64,000 nt of DNA from Corallococcus silvisoli (lineage in GTDB: Bacteria; Myxococcota; Myxococcia; Myxococcales; Myxococcaceae): assembly GCF_009909145.1 (NCBI RefSeq), contig NZ_JAAAPJ010000010.1:310001-374000 (forward strand), in the 5' to 3' direction. The translations under genes were made by a program, and so were the position numbers. Positions 26,857 through 35,259 of the stretch are shown here, piece by piece. Position 1 is the stretch's first letter, and each line of letters begins with the position of its first letter. The notes under the pieces are model-generated. The model was not told the origin of the DNA. It was given only the letters and a program-made list of their open reading frames with translations, and ran no database searches.

Positions 26857-27429
26857 ATGGCGAAAACCTTCGAAAAAGCCGTCACTGGCTTCAATCACAA
26901 CATCAAGCACAAGGGGAAGGTCTACCACGTCCAGACCGAGGACTCGGGCGTCAACAACCCCCACATCATCACCCACCTGTTCGTGGGCGGGAACATCCTC
27001 GCGTCCAAGAAGACGTCCTACGCGGACATCCTCAACGCGGAGAACCTGGCGGAGGTTGTTCGCGAGTTGATGGAGGAGCAGCACAAGGAGATGCTGCGCA
27101 ACCTCATCAACGGCGTGTACGACAACTACGAGTCCACGGTCCGTTCGTACCAGCCGGGCCAGCTCGCCACGGACGCGGAGGTCGCCGCGCAGCCCAAGCT
27201 GCAGCCGGTGCCCACGCAGCAGCCGCGTCCCCCCACGCCGCCTCCGCCGCCCGTCGCGGCCACGGGCTCGCAGCTCCCTCCGGAAGTGGCCGCCGCGCGC
27301 GCCCTCAAGGAGAAGCCCCGCATCAACGAGGTGGGCGTGGAGACGCTCTTCGGCGAGGACCTCATCTCCGAGAAGAGCCTGGACGAGGTCATCCTCAGCT
27401 ACCTGGCCAGCGAGGGCGAGCCCTCGTAG
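26857..27429 (+). CDS. Conserved unknown protein with a Pro-rich linker, upstream of ftsEX
   Basis: A 190-residue soluble protein with no signal peptide. The first 90 residues form a compact domain (GFNHNIKHKGKVYHVQTEDSG, then ITHLFVGGNILASKKTSYADI and a helix VVRELMEEQHKEMLRNLING). A Pro/Gln-rich linker (about 110-145) and a short acidic helix (LDEVILSYLASEGE) follow. The N-terminal pattern is one I associate with conserved deltaproteobacterial unknowns. It lies 94 bp before ftsE on the same strand, so a link to division is possible but unproven. Confidence 0.75.
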   Translation: MAKTFEKAVTGFNHNIKHKGKVYHVQTEDSGVNNPHIITHLFVGGNILASKKTSYADILNAENLAEVVRELMEEQHKEMLRNLINGVYDNYESTVRSYQPGQLATDAEVAAQPKLQPVPTQQPRPPTPPPPPVAATGSQLPPEVAAARALKEKPRINEVGVETLFGEDLISEKSLDEVILSYLASEGEPS

Positions 27430-27523
27430 CACCCGCCGTGCGTCGTGGCGCCGCGCCCGGGCCCGTTCCTGGGCGGGCTCCAGGGCCGTGGTAGGCTCGC
27501 CGGAGGCGCCCCCGCTTCCGGTC

Positions 27524-28216
27524 ATGATCCAGTTCTTCCACGTCTACAAGGCGTATCCCGGCGATCCGCCGGTGCTGCAGGACATCAACCTGAACGTGGA
27601 GAAGGGCGAGTTCGTCTTCCTCACCGGCCCTTCCGGCGCGGGGAAGACGACGCTGCTCAAGCTCATCTTCTGCGGGGAGAAGGCCACCAAGGGGCAGATA
27701 CTGGTGGGCGGCAAGAACATCGCGCGCATCCGCGAGTCGGCGGTGCCGTACCTGCGGCGCAACATCGGCGTGGTGTTCCAGGACTTCAAGCTGCTGCCCC
27801 ACCGCAGCGTCGCGGACAACGTGGGCTTCACGCTGGACGTGCTGGGCGTGCCCCGCGCGGAGGCGCGCGACAAGGTGTACCGGATGCTCAAGCAGGTGGG
27901 CCTGGAGCACAAGGCGCACTCGCTGCCGCTGCGGCTTTCGGGTGGAGAGCAGCAGCGCGTGGTCATCGCGCGCGCGCTGGTGAACGACCCCACCATCCTC
28001 CTGGCGGACGAGCCCACGGGCAACCTGGACCCGGCGCTCACCGTGGAGATCATGGACCTGCTCACGGACATCAACATCCGCGGCACCACGGTGATGGTGG
28101 CCACGCACGACGCCACGCTCCTGTCGCGCTACCAGAAGCGCACGGTGCGCCTGGAGCGCGGGCTCATCGTCTCCGACGAGGACGGCGTCAAGGCGGCGCG
28201 GCGGATGCTGGTATGA
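27524..28216 (+). CDS. ftsE: FtsE, cell-division ABC ATPase
   Basis: A 230-residue ATPase: Walker A GPSGAGKTT (residues 35-43), Q-loop VFQDFKLLPHRSV, signature LSGGEQQR (138-145), Walker B ILLADEPTGNLDP and the H-loop MVATHD. The FQDFKLLPxR region is typical of FtsE. It drives FtsX to activate cell-wall hydrolysis at the division site. ftsX starts inside its stop codon (ATGA). Confidence 0.94.
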   Translation: MIQFFHVYKAYPGDPPVLQDINLNVEKGEFVFLTGPSGAGKTTLLKLIFCGEKATKGQILVGGKNIARIRESAVPYLRRNIGVVFQDFKLLPHRSVADNVGFTLDVLGVPRAEARDKVYRMLKQVGLEHKAHSLPLRLSGGEQQRVVIARALVNDPTILLADEPTGNLDPALTVEIMDLLTDINIRGTTVMVATHDATLLSRYQKRTVRLERGLIVSDEDGVKAARRMLV

Positions 28217-29115
28217 GCGTGTTGTCGAAGGCGGCCTACTTCTGGCGCTCGGCGGCCGGGGGCTTGAAGCACGCGCCCTTCGTGCACTTCATCGCCGTGT
28301 CCACCATCGCCATCGCGCTGTTCGCCGCGGGGCTGGCGCGCGGCGCGTCGCACGTGGTGGACAACCTGCTCGCGTCGCTGGGCGGCGAGGTGGAGGTGAC
28401 GCTCTACCTGGCGCCGCAGCTGGGCGAGGACGAGGTGCACGGCGTGCACACGCGCGTGGTGGAGCTGAGCCACGGCGAGGTGACGGTGGTGCCGCCGGAA
28501 GCGGCGCTGAAGCGCCTCAAGCGCGAGCTGGGAGACCTGGGCGAGGCCTTGTCGGAGCTGCCGGAGAACCCGTTGCCCGCGACGCTGGAGCTGCGCGTGC
28601 CGGAGGCCAGGAGGTCTCCCGCGGCGCTCCAGGCCCTGGCGAAGGAGCTGCGCGCGCTGCCTGGCGTCACCGGCGTGGACTACGGCGAGGCCGCGGTGGA
28701 GCGGCTGTCCGCCATCGCCCGGGCGCTGAGCTTCGGGGCGCTGGTGGCGCTGGTGGTGGTGCTGGGGACGACCGTCGTCATCGTCGCGGCGACGCTCCAA
28801 CTGGCCATCTATTCGCGGCGCGAGGAGATTGAAATCCAGAAGCTGGTGGGCGCCACCGACCGCTTCGTGAAGACGCCCTTCCTCCTGGAGGGGCTGCTCC
28901 AGGGGCTGTTGGGCGCGCTGGTGGCGGTGGGCGGGCTGTGGCTGTTCGGCCGGCTCCTGGGGCCCACGCTGGGCTCGCTCTTCGCGTTCCTCCTGGGGCC
29001 GGGCGTGGCCGCGCCCTGGGTGGAGACGCGCACCGCGCTGGAGCTGCTGGCGGCCGGGTGCGCCCTGGGGCTGGGCGGCAGCTTCGTCGCGGTGGGGCGC
29101 TTCCTGCGCGTATGA
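28213..29115 (+). CDS. ftsX: FtsX, cell-division membrane protein
   Basis: A 300-residue membrane protein with four helices (about 26-42, 175-196, 228-248 and 276-295) and a large periplasmic loop between the first two. That loop is the part that contacts EnvC-type activators. The SRREEIEIQKLVGATDRFVKTPFLLEG segment is the usual FtsX cytoplasmic coupling region. It overlaps ftsE and the EnvC-like gene by 4 bp each. Confidence 0.93.
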   Translation: MSVLSKAAYFWRSAAGGLKHAPFVHFIAVSTIAIALFAAGLARGASHVVDNLLASLGGEVEVTLYLAPQLGEDEVHGVHTRVVELSHGEVTVVPPEAALKRLKRELGDLGEALSELPENPLPATLELRVPEARRSPAALQALAKELRALPGVTGVDYGEAAVERLSAIARALSFGALVALVVVLGTTVVIVAATLQLAIYSRREEIEIQKLVGATDRFVKTPFLLEGLLQGLLGALVAVGGLWLFGRLLGPTLGSLFAFLLGPGVAAPWVETRTALELLAAGCALGLGGSFVAVGRFLRV

Positions 29116-30248
29116 GACGGCTCGTCTGGCTCATGGTGCTGCTGGGCGCGGCGACCGCGTCCGGTCAGCAGGACGAGGCGGCGGAGCGCGCGGCCATCCG
29201 CGAGAAGCTGGCCGCGCAGCGGGCCACGCTCGCGCTGGTGGAGGCGAAGAAGCTCTCCGTGCTGGAGGGCATGGAGCTGATGGAGGACATGGCCGCCTTC
29301 TCCCGCCGCCGCGTGCGCGCGCTGGAGGGGGACTTGAACCTCTTCCGCCGCCGCGTCGCCCTGGCCGAACGCGAGGAGGCCGTGCTGCGAGAGGCCCTGC
29401 GCGCCCAGCTGCGCCGGCTGTCCCCGCGCCTGCGCACCCTGTACCGGCTCCAGCGCCGCCGGCCCCTGGAGGTGCTGCTGTCCGCGGAGGACTTCGCCGC
29501 GCTCATGTGGCGCTCCCGCGCGCTGGAGGCCAGCATGGCGGGGGACCTGGAATTGCTCCGCACCGTGCAGCACGTCGCGGGGCTCCAGCGGCAGGCGACG
29601 CTGGAGCTGAAGCGGCTGCACACCTCGCTGTCCGAACGCGTGGCCTTCCTCCAGCAGCAGTCGAAGCAGGCCCAGGCCCAGCAGGAGGCGCTGGAGGAGG
29701 TGGTGGGGAAGCTGGCCGGCGAGGCGGAGCTGGCGAAGCGCGCAGTGCGCGAGCTGGAGGGCGCGGACGCGGAGCTCACCCGCATGCTGTCGGACCTGCA
29801 CGAGGCCCCCGCGACGAGCGGCTTCGGCGCGCTGAAGGGCAAGCTGCCCCGACCCGTGGCGGGCATCGTGGAGGTGGGCTTCGGCCGCGTGGTGAACCCG
29901 CGCTTCAACACCGTCACCGTGCAGAAGGGCGTCGACATCCGCGTGCCCGCCGGCACCCCCGTGCACGCGGTGGCGGAAGGCACCGTCGTCTACGCCGGCT
30001 GGCTGCGCGGCTACGGCAACCTGCTCATCGTCGACCACGGCGATGACTTCCACACCCTGGTGGCCCACCTGTCCACCATCGCCGTCGCCGTGGGAGCCCG
30101 CGTGGCCCCCGGTGACGTGGTGGGGGAGGTGGGCGACACCGGCTCCCTCAAGGGCGCCTACCTGTACTTCGAGGTCCGGCGCGCGGGGCAGGCCGTCGAC
30201 CCCGCCCCGTGGCTCGCCCCCGCCTCCGCCTCGGTGAGCACCCCCTGA
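29112..30248 (+). CDS. EnvC-like murein-hydrolase activator with an inactive LytM domain
   Basis: A 378-residue exported protein: signal peptide (1-18), a long coiled coil (about 20-225) and a C-terminal M23/LytM domain (about 250-370). The zinc site of active M23 peptidases is lost: the first His of HxGxD is Gln271 (QKGVD), and the HxH pair is Tyr350-Leu-Tyr352 (YLYFE); Asp275 and His319 remain. Loss of zinc ligands is also seen in E. coli EnvC, which activates amidases rather than cutting peptidoglycan. Coupling by 4-bp overlap to ftsX makes an FtsEX partner role very likely. No amidase gene is in the window. Confidence 0.88.
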   Translation: MRRLVWLMVLLGAATASGQQDEAAERAAIREKLAAQRATLALVEAKKLSVLEGMELMEDMAAFSRRRVRALEGDLNLFRRRVALAEREEAVLREALRAQLRRLSPRLRTLYRLQRRRPLEVLLSAEDFAALMWRSRALEASMAGDLELLRTVQHVAGLQRQATLELKRLHTSLSERVAFLQQQSKQAQAQQEALEEVVGKLAGEAELAKRAVRELEGADAELTRMLSDLHEAPATSGFGALKGKLPRPVAGIVEVGFGRVVNPRFNTVTVQKGVDIRVPAGTPVHAVAEGTVVYAGWLRGYGNLLIVDHGDDFHTLVAHLSTIAVAVGARVAPGDVVGEVGDTGSLKGAYLYFEVRRAGQAVDPAPWLAPASASVSTP

Positions 30249-30336
30249 CATTGTCATCTTGATGCGCTGCGTCTGAGATGCGGGGGCGTTAGAAGGTGCC
30301 GGCCAGCGGCGGTCGCTGGAAGAGGGAGGCCCGCGC

Positions 30337-31197
30337 GTGGACCTGATGGGTGGGATGCAGAAGGCGATGCGCCGCGTGCTGGTGGCGCGGGGCGTGGCGT
30401 CGGAGACGGTGGACGTGGGTGGGCAGAAGGTGCACCACTACGCGCTCGAGGGGCAGGGCAAGGGGCCGCCGGTGGTGCTGGTGCACGGGCTGGGCGGTTC
30501 GGCCAACGGCTTCGGGCGGACGTTCTTCGGGCTCGCGCGGCGCTTCTCGCGGGTGCTGGCGCCGGACCTGCCGGGCCACGGCTTCTCCGGCGAGTACTGC
30601 GGCGGTCCCACCTGCGTGCGCGGCCAGTTCGACGTGCTGCGCGCCTATTGCGAGGACGTGGTGAAGGCGCCCGCGCTGGTGGTGGGCAATTCGCTGGGCG
30701 GGGCCATGGCCGTCAACCTGGCCTCCGAACAGCCGGCCCTGGTGAAGGCGCTGGCGCTGGTGGCCCCCGCGGGCGCGGAGCTGACGCCGGAGGCGCTGAC
30801 GGCGCTGCTGGGCGCGTTCGCGGTGAAGTCCAACGCGGACGTGCGGGCGCTGACGAAGCGGCTCTTCCACCGTCCGCCATGGGCCGCGATGCTGCTCGCG
30901 TCGGAGCTGCGGAAGTTCTACACGACGCCCACCGTGCGGGCCCTGTCGGATGACGCCCTCGCCACGCAGGCGAGCATCGCGCCCCAGGCGGTGCGGGACC
31001 TCAAGATGCCGGTGCTCCTGCTGTGGGGCGGCAGCGAGCGGCTCCTGCCTCCGGAGATCCTCTCCTGGTACCGTCAGCACCTGCCGCCCCAGGCGGAGGT
31101 GCGTGTGGTGGAGGGCTTCGGCCACGTGCCGCAGATGGAGCGGCCGGACGCGTTCGTGTCCCACCTGGTGGGCTTCGCGGACCGGGCCGGCCTCTAA
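30337..31197 (+). CDS. Alpha/beta-hydrolase fold protein
   Basis: A 286-residue protein from GTG 30337, with a strong GAGGGAGG ribosome site at 30322-30329. The oxyanion motif is VLVHGLGGSANGFG, the nucleophile Ser is in VGNSLGG, the acid is probably in LLWGGSERLLPP (Glu for Asp) and the catalytic His is in GFGHVPQME. Substrate cannot be inferred; the family covers esterases, C-C hydrolases and haloperoxidase-like enzymes. It is probably cytoplasmic, since no signal peptide is seen. Confidence 0.83.
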   Translation: MDLMGGMQKAMRRVLVARGVASETVDVGGQKVHHYALEGQGKGPPVVLVHGLGGSANGFGRTFFGLARRFSRVLAPDLPGHGFSGEYCGGPTCVRGQFDVLRAYCEDVVKAPALVVGNSLGGAMAVNLASEQPALVKALALVAPAGAELTPEALTALLGAFAVKSNADVRALTKRLFHRPPWAAMLLASELRKFYTTPTVRALSDDALATQASIAPQAVRDLKMPVLLLWGGSERLLPPEILSWYRQHLPPQAEVRVVEGFGHVPQMERPDAFVSHLVGFADRAGL

Positions 31198-31283
31198 GGG
31201 CGGGAATCGTGCGGCGGGCCGGGTGTAGACTCGGGGCCTTGCGAAGGCCCCTTGCTCCCCGCAGCCCCAAAGGACGCGCTCCC

Positions 31284-32630
31284 GTGACCCGTTTCCCGAA
31301 GCCGTGGCGCATGGGACTCGCCGCGCTCCTGCTGTGGGGCGCGCCCGCGCTCGCGCAGAAGCCGGCGGACGCGGCCGGCCGGGACGAATCCGCGTACCGC
31401 CAGCTGGAGCTGTTCGCGCGGGTGCTCTCCTACGTTGAGAACAACTACGTGGAGTCGGTGGACCGCAAGACGCTCATCCAGGGCGCCATCCAGGGAATGC
31501 TCGAGACGCTGGATCCCCACACGCTCTTCATGCCCCCGGAGGTGTTCCGGGAGATGAAGATCGACACGTCGGGTGAGTTCGGGGGCCTGGGCATCGAGAT
31601 CGCGCGCAAGGGCGACCGGCTGGTGGTGGTGGCGCCCATCGACGACACGCCGGCGGCGCGCGCGGGCATCAAGGCCGGGGACGAGCTGCTGGCCATCGAC
31701 GGGGAGAGCACCCTGGGCATGGACCTGGGCCGCGCGCTGCAGAAGATGCGCGGGCCCGCCGGTGGCCGCGTGCTGCTCACGCTGATGCGCGCGGGCTTCA
31801 ACGCCCCGCAGGAGCTGGCCATCCTGCGCGACCACATCCGCATCGTGTCGGTGGAGGGCGCGCTCTACGACGGCATCGGCCACGTGAAGGTGAAGAACTT
31901 CCAGGACCGCACGGACCTGTCGCTGAAGAAGGAGCTGGACCGGCTGCGCGCGCTCAACGGCGGCCGGGAGCTGGACGGCCTGGTGCTGGACCTGCGCAAC
32001 AACCCCGGGGGCCTGCTGGATCAAGCCGTGGCGATGAGCGACCGCTTCCTGCCGGGCAACCTGACCATCGTGTCCACGCGCGGGCGCGACGGCCGCAACG
32101 CCTCCGAGGAGCGCAGCCGCGACCGCGACACGGAGAAGGACTACCCGCTGGTGGTGCTCGTCAACGCGGGCAGCGCCTCCGCGTCCGAAATCGTCGCCGG
32201 GGCGCTCCAGGACCACGGCCGCGCGGTCATCATGGGGACGCAGACCTTCGGCAAGGGCAGCGTGCAGACCATCATCGAGCTGGAGGACGGCTCCGGGCTG
32301 AAGCTCACCATCGCGCGCTACTACACGCCCAAGGGCCGCAGCATCCAGGAGAAGGGCATCACCCCGGACTTCCTCGTGCCAGAGGACGCGTCCGGGAAGC
32401 CGGGGAGTGACGCGCCCCGGGAGAAGGACCTGCGGCGCCACTTCAAGGCGGAGCCGTCCCAGGCGACGTCGGAGGTCGCGGCCGCGCCGCGTGCACTGCC
32501 CGCGAACCTGAAGGACTGGGCGGTGACGGCGAAACTCGCGGATCCACAACTCAAGGTGGCGCTCAACTACCTCCACGGGTTGGCGCCAGGGCCCGCGTCC
32601 CGGGGCTCCGGGAGCACCGCGGGTCGCTGA
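31284..32630 (+). CDS. CtpA-type C-terminal processing protease (S41A) with PDZ domain
   Basis: A 448-residue exported serine protease starting at GTG 31284: signal peptide (1-24), a PDZ domain (about 92-175, GEFGGLGIEIARKGDRLVV) and the S41 catalytic domain. The catalytic pair is Ser299 (GSASASEI) and Lys324 (FGKGSVQ), separated by 25 residues as in E. coli Prc. An extra 90-residue Ala/Pro-rich C-terminal part lies outside the core. Such proteases trim envelope proteins; no lipoprotein partner (NlpI or LbcA-like TPR) is adjacent. Confidence 0.92.
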   Translation: MTRFPKPWRMGLAALLLWGAPALAQKPADAAGRDESAYRQLELFARVLSYVENNYVESVDRKTLIQGAIQGMLETLDPHTLFMPPEVFREMKIDTSGEFGGLGIEIARKGDRLVVVAPIDDTPAARAGIKAGDELLAIDGESTLGMDLGRALQKMRGPAGGRVLLTLMRAGFNAPQELAILRDHIRIVSVEGALYDGIGHVKVKNFQDRTDLSLKKELDRLRALNGGRELDGLVLDLRNNPGGLLDQAVAMSDRFLPGNLTIVSTRGRDGRNASEERSRDRDTEKDYPLVVLVNAGSASASEIVAGALQDHGRAVIMGTQTFGKGSVQTIIELEDGSGLKLTIARYYTPKGRSIQEKGITPDFLVPEDASGKPGSDAPREKDLRRHFKAEPSQATSEVAAAPRALPANLKDWAVTAKLADPQLKVALNYLHGLAPGPASRGSGSTAGR

Positions 32631-32697
32631 AACCCCTTTCGAGGCTGGCGTTCCGCCGCGCAGTGCGTGTAATGCGCACAGCAACGAGGGAGACCGG

Positions 32698-34584
32698 ATG
32701 CGACGTCCTTTCAATCGCGCGCTGCACGCGACGCTCAGTGGCTGGCTGGTGGGAATGCTGGCCATGGGTCCCGCGGCGGCGCAGCAGCAACACGTACCGC
32801 TGCGGCTGATGCCGCGCACGCTGCCGGCGGCGGCGGGCCCCCGCGTGGCGGTGGTGGCCATTCCCGTGGATGCCTCGCTCGAGGGTGAGGCGCTGGCGCT
32901 GGCGCATTGGGCCGAACAGGCCGTGGCGCGCTCCGGAAGGCTGGAGCTGGTGCGGCTGACGGACGCGCTGGACGCCCAGGGCGCGAGCGCTCGCCAGACG
33001 AAGGCCGTGGAGGGCAACGCCGCATTCAAGGACGGCGCCAAGGCCTACGACGAGCTGGACACGGTGAAGGCGCTCCAGAGCTTCGACAAGGCGGTGCGGG
33101 CCTATGAGCAGGCGGACCTGTCGCGTGCGTTCGGGCTCTTGAGCCGCGCGCGGGTGATGAAGGCCGCGACGCAGGTGGCCAACGGAGAGAACAAGGCCGC
33201 GGAGCTGGAGATGCGCGCGGTGCTGGCGGTGGACCCCCGCGCCACCTTCAACCCCAACTTCTTCCCTCCCGAAGAGGTCGCGTTCGTGGAGAAGGAGCGC
33301 AAGGCGCAGCTGTCCTCGGCGGAGGCCGCGCTGTCGGTGCGCACGCTGCCAGGGCCCGCGCAGGTGTTCGTGGACGGGGCCTACCGGGGCGTGTCCCCGT
33401 TGGCGCTCACCGGCCTGACGCGCGCGGACCACTACGTGACGCTGGTGGCGCCGGGCTACGCCGTCACGGAAGGGCGGGCCCGCGAAGGCGAGGCCTCCTT
33501 CACGCTCGCGCGCCTGCCGGTGCAGCAGCGGTACGCGGCGCTGGTGGAGCGCATCGCGAAGAACCCCGACGAAGAGGACCGTGACAAGGCGCTCCAGGAG
33601 CTGGGCGTGCTCGCGGACGTGCCGCAGGTGCTGGCGCTGCTGGTGCGCGGCGGTCCGGGCAACACGCCCCTGACCGTGACGGGCCTGCGCATGGACGTGG
33701 CGGACGGCCACAACCTGGCGTACGCGCTGGGGCAGGTCCCGCGCGGCGACGCGATGGCCACGGGCTCCGAGGCGCTCCTGACGGGGCTGGTCTCCGAGGA
33801 CGCGGCGCGCGTGGGCGGCAAGCCGGTGAAGCACTTCTCCGGTGGCGGAAGCGTGAGCCGCCGCACGGCGGGCTACGTGCTGCTGGCGACGGGCGTGGCG
33901 CTCCTCGCGGGCGGCATCTACTTCGGGCTGGAGGCCTCCTCGAAGTCGGATGCCTTCAAGACGGCGCCCCAGGGCAGCTCACGGGCGGAGGACCTGAAGA
34001 ACACGGGCAAGACGTACGCGCTGGTGGCGGACATCGGCGTGCTGGCGGGCCTCGTGTCCGCGGGCGCGGGCAGCTACCTGGCCTTCTACAAGAAGGGGGG
34101 CGGGTCGTCGTCCAGCGCTCCCCCGGCCAAGAGCGCTCCGCGCGCCGAGCCGGTTCGTGAAGTGAAGCCGATGGAGAAGGCGCTGCCCATGCCTCCGCCT
34201 CCGCCGGCGGCTCACACGGAGCCCGCGGCTCCGAAGGCGAACCCCGCGTCCACGCCGGCCCCGGAGAAGCCCGTGGCCCCGCCGCCTCCGCCGCCGGCCT
34301 TCGAGCCGCCCCCGCAGGCCCCGCCGCCCCCTCCGCCCGCGAAGAAGCTGACGCGCAAGGAGCGCGAGGCCGAGGCGAAGCGCCAGCGGGAGGAGGAGGC
34401 CCGCCTCAAGCGCGAAGAGGAGCAGCGCAAGAAGGAAGAGGAGGCGAAGCGCAAGCAGGAGGAGGAGGCGAAGCACAAGCGAGAGGAAGAGGAGAAGCGC
34501 CAGCGCGAGGAAGAGGCGAAGCGCAAGCGCGAGGAAGAGAAGAAGCGCCCCAAGCTCGACGACGACGATCTCCGGAACTACTAG
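32698..34584 (+). CDS. Exported TPR/PEGA-like protein with a long charged C-terminal tail
   Basis: A 628-residue protein starting at ATG 32698 behind a GAGGGAG ribosome site, with a signal peptide ending in AAAQ. An N-terminal 200-residue alpha/beta and TPR-like region (KAYDELDTVKALQSFDKAVRAYEQ) is followed by a PEGA-type strand set (QVFVDGAYRGVSPLALTGL, about 222-260). Two membrane helices (about 400-420 and 440-465) come next, then a Pro-rich linker. The last 85 residues are almost pure Lys/Arg/Glu (EEEAKRKREE repeats), ending in an acidic DDDDLRNY. The highly charged helix could be a long single alpha-helix. Function unknown; co-transcribed with the next lipoprotein gene (2-nt gap). Confidence 0.72.
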   Translation: MRRPFNRALHATLSGWLVGMLAMGPAAAQQQHVPLRLMPRTLPAAAGPRVAVVAIPVDASLEGEALALAHWAEQAVARSGRLELVRLTDALDAQGASARQTKAVEGNAAFKDGAKAYDELDTVKALQSFDKAVRAYEQADLSRAFGLLSRARVMKAATQVANGENKAAELEMRAVLAVDPRATFNPNFFPPEEVAFVEKERKAQLSSAEAALSVRTLPGPAQVFVDGAYRGVSPLALTGLTRADHYVTLVAPGYAVTEGRAREGEASFTLARLPVQQRYAALVERIAKNPDEEDRDKALQELGVLADVPQVLALLVRGGPGNTPLTVTGLRMDVADGHNLAYALGQVPRGDAMATGSEALLTGLVSEDAARVGGKPVKHFSGGGSVSRRTAGYVLLATGVALLAGGIYFGLEASSKSDAFKTAPQGSSRAEDLKNTGKTYALVADIGVLAGLVSAGAGSYLAFYKKGGGSSSSAPPAKSAPRAEPVREVKPMEKALPMPPPPPAAHTEPAAPKANPASTPAPEKPVAPPPPPPAFEPPPQAPPPPPPAKKLTRKEREAEAKRQREEEARLKREEEQRKKEEEAKRKQEEEAKHKREEEEKRQREEEAKRKREEEKKRPKLDDDDLRNY

Positions 34585-34586
34585 CC

Positions 34587-34874
34587 ATGCGCCGCCTTTC
34601 ATCGCTCATTGTTCCCTCGGCCCTGGTCCTGGGACTGTCCGCCTGCAGCCTGCTCGTCGACTTCGACCCGGAAGGGCAGCCCTGCGACCGGGGCCAGTGC
34701 ATCGAGGGCTACGTCTGCCGGAACGAGGTCTGCGTCTCCGGTGACAGCATCCCTCCGGACGGAGGCCCGTCCGACGCGGGTTCCTCCGATGCCGGTGACG
34801 CGGGGGATGCGGACGCCGGCACGACTGACGGCGGGCTGCTGCCCGACGGCGGCGTCCGCGGCGACGCGGGCTGA
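34587..34874 (+). CDS. Small Cys-rich lipoprotein
   Basis: A 95-residue protein: signal with lipobox LSAC (Cys20), then a Cys-rich knot (CDRGQCIEGYVCRNEVC, residues 33-49) and an Asp/Ala/Gly/Ser tail of the kind that repeats in myxobacterial surface lipoproteins. It starts 2 nt after the PEGA-like gene. Function unknown; probably on the outer membrane. Confidence 0.65.
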   Translation: MRRLSSLIVPSALVLGLSACSLLVDFDPEGQPCDRGQCIEGYVCRNEVCVSGDSIPPDGGPSDAGSSDAGDAGDADAGTTDGGLLPDGGVRGDAG

Positions 34875-35259
34875 AGCATCCGGTCCGTGGCGGGGGCCTG
34901 AACGGGCCCCCGGCATGTCTGGACGGGCCCGCGCCCCCACGCGGCGCGGCCCCTGCGTGTCCCGGTTCGAGCGACGGCCTCGTGGCTCGCGCCGCCCCGG
35001 CTCGAACCGCTCGGGGCGGGGTCCGACGCTGCCCGAGCCGAGCGCTGGAGTGGGCCCCTCGTGGCTCGCGCCGCAGGACCCGTGTCCGCACGTGTCCGCC
35101 GGGCCGCGCCGTGTCCCCCCGGACACGGCTGCTTGGTCACGGGTATCACCCTGAAGCCCTGTCATTCCGGAGGCTTGCACGCGTGGTCCGCGCCGGGGAG
35201 GACCGCTGGTGCGTGGCATCATCCGTGCTCTGGCGTGGGCCCAAGGAGGCATCAAGGAC
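34875..35259. other. 385-bp non-coding interval with hairpins and an 18-bp direct repeat
   Basis: Between the small lipoprotein gene and ddl. It holds a hairpin at 34891-34912 (CGGGGGCC with GGCCCCCG), probably the terminator of the preceding operon. A perfect 9-bp stem with a 4-nt loop lies at 35108-35129 (GCCGTGTCC with GGACACGGC). An 18-bp direct repeat, CCTCGTGGCTCGCGCCGC, occurs at 34978-34995 and 35057-35074. I see no gene. The AAGGAGG ribosome site of ddl is near 35242. Confidence 0.5.
34891..34912 (+). terminator. Terminator-like hairpin after the small lipoprotein gene
   Basis: An 8-bp stem of CGGGGGCC and GGCCCCCG with a 6-nt loop starts 17 nt after the stop codon. There is no T-run. 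Confidence 0.5.

Noticed and set aside
34960..35000. GTTCGA element considered as a tRNA T-arm
   Set aside because: No cloverleaf arms or CCA end can be drawn around it.
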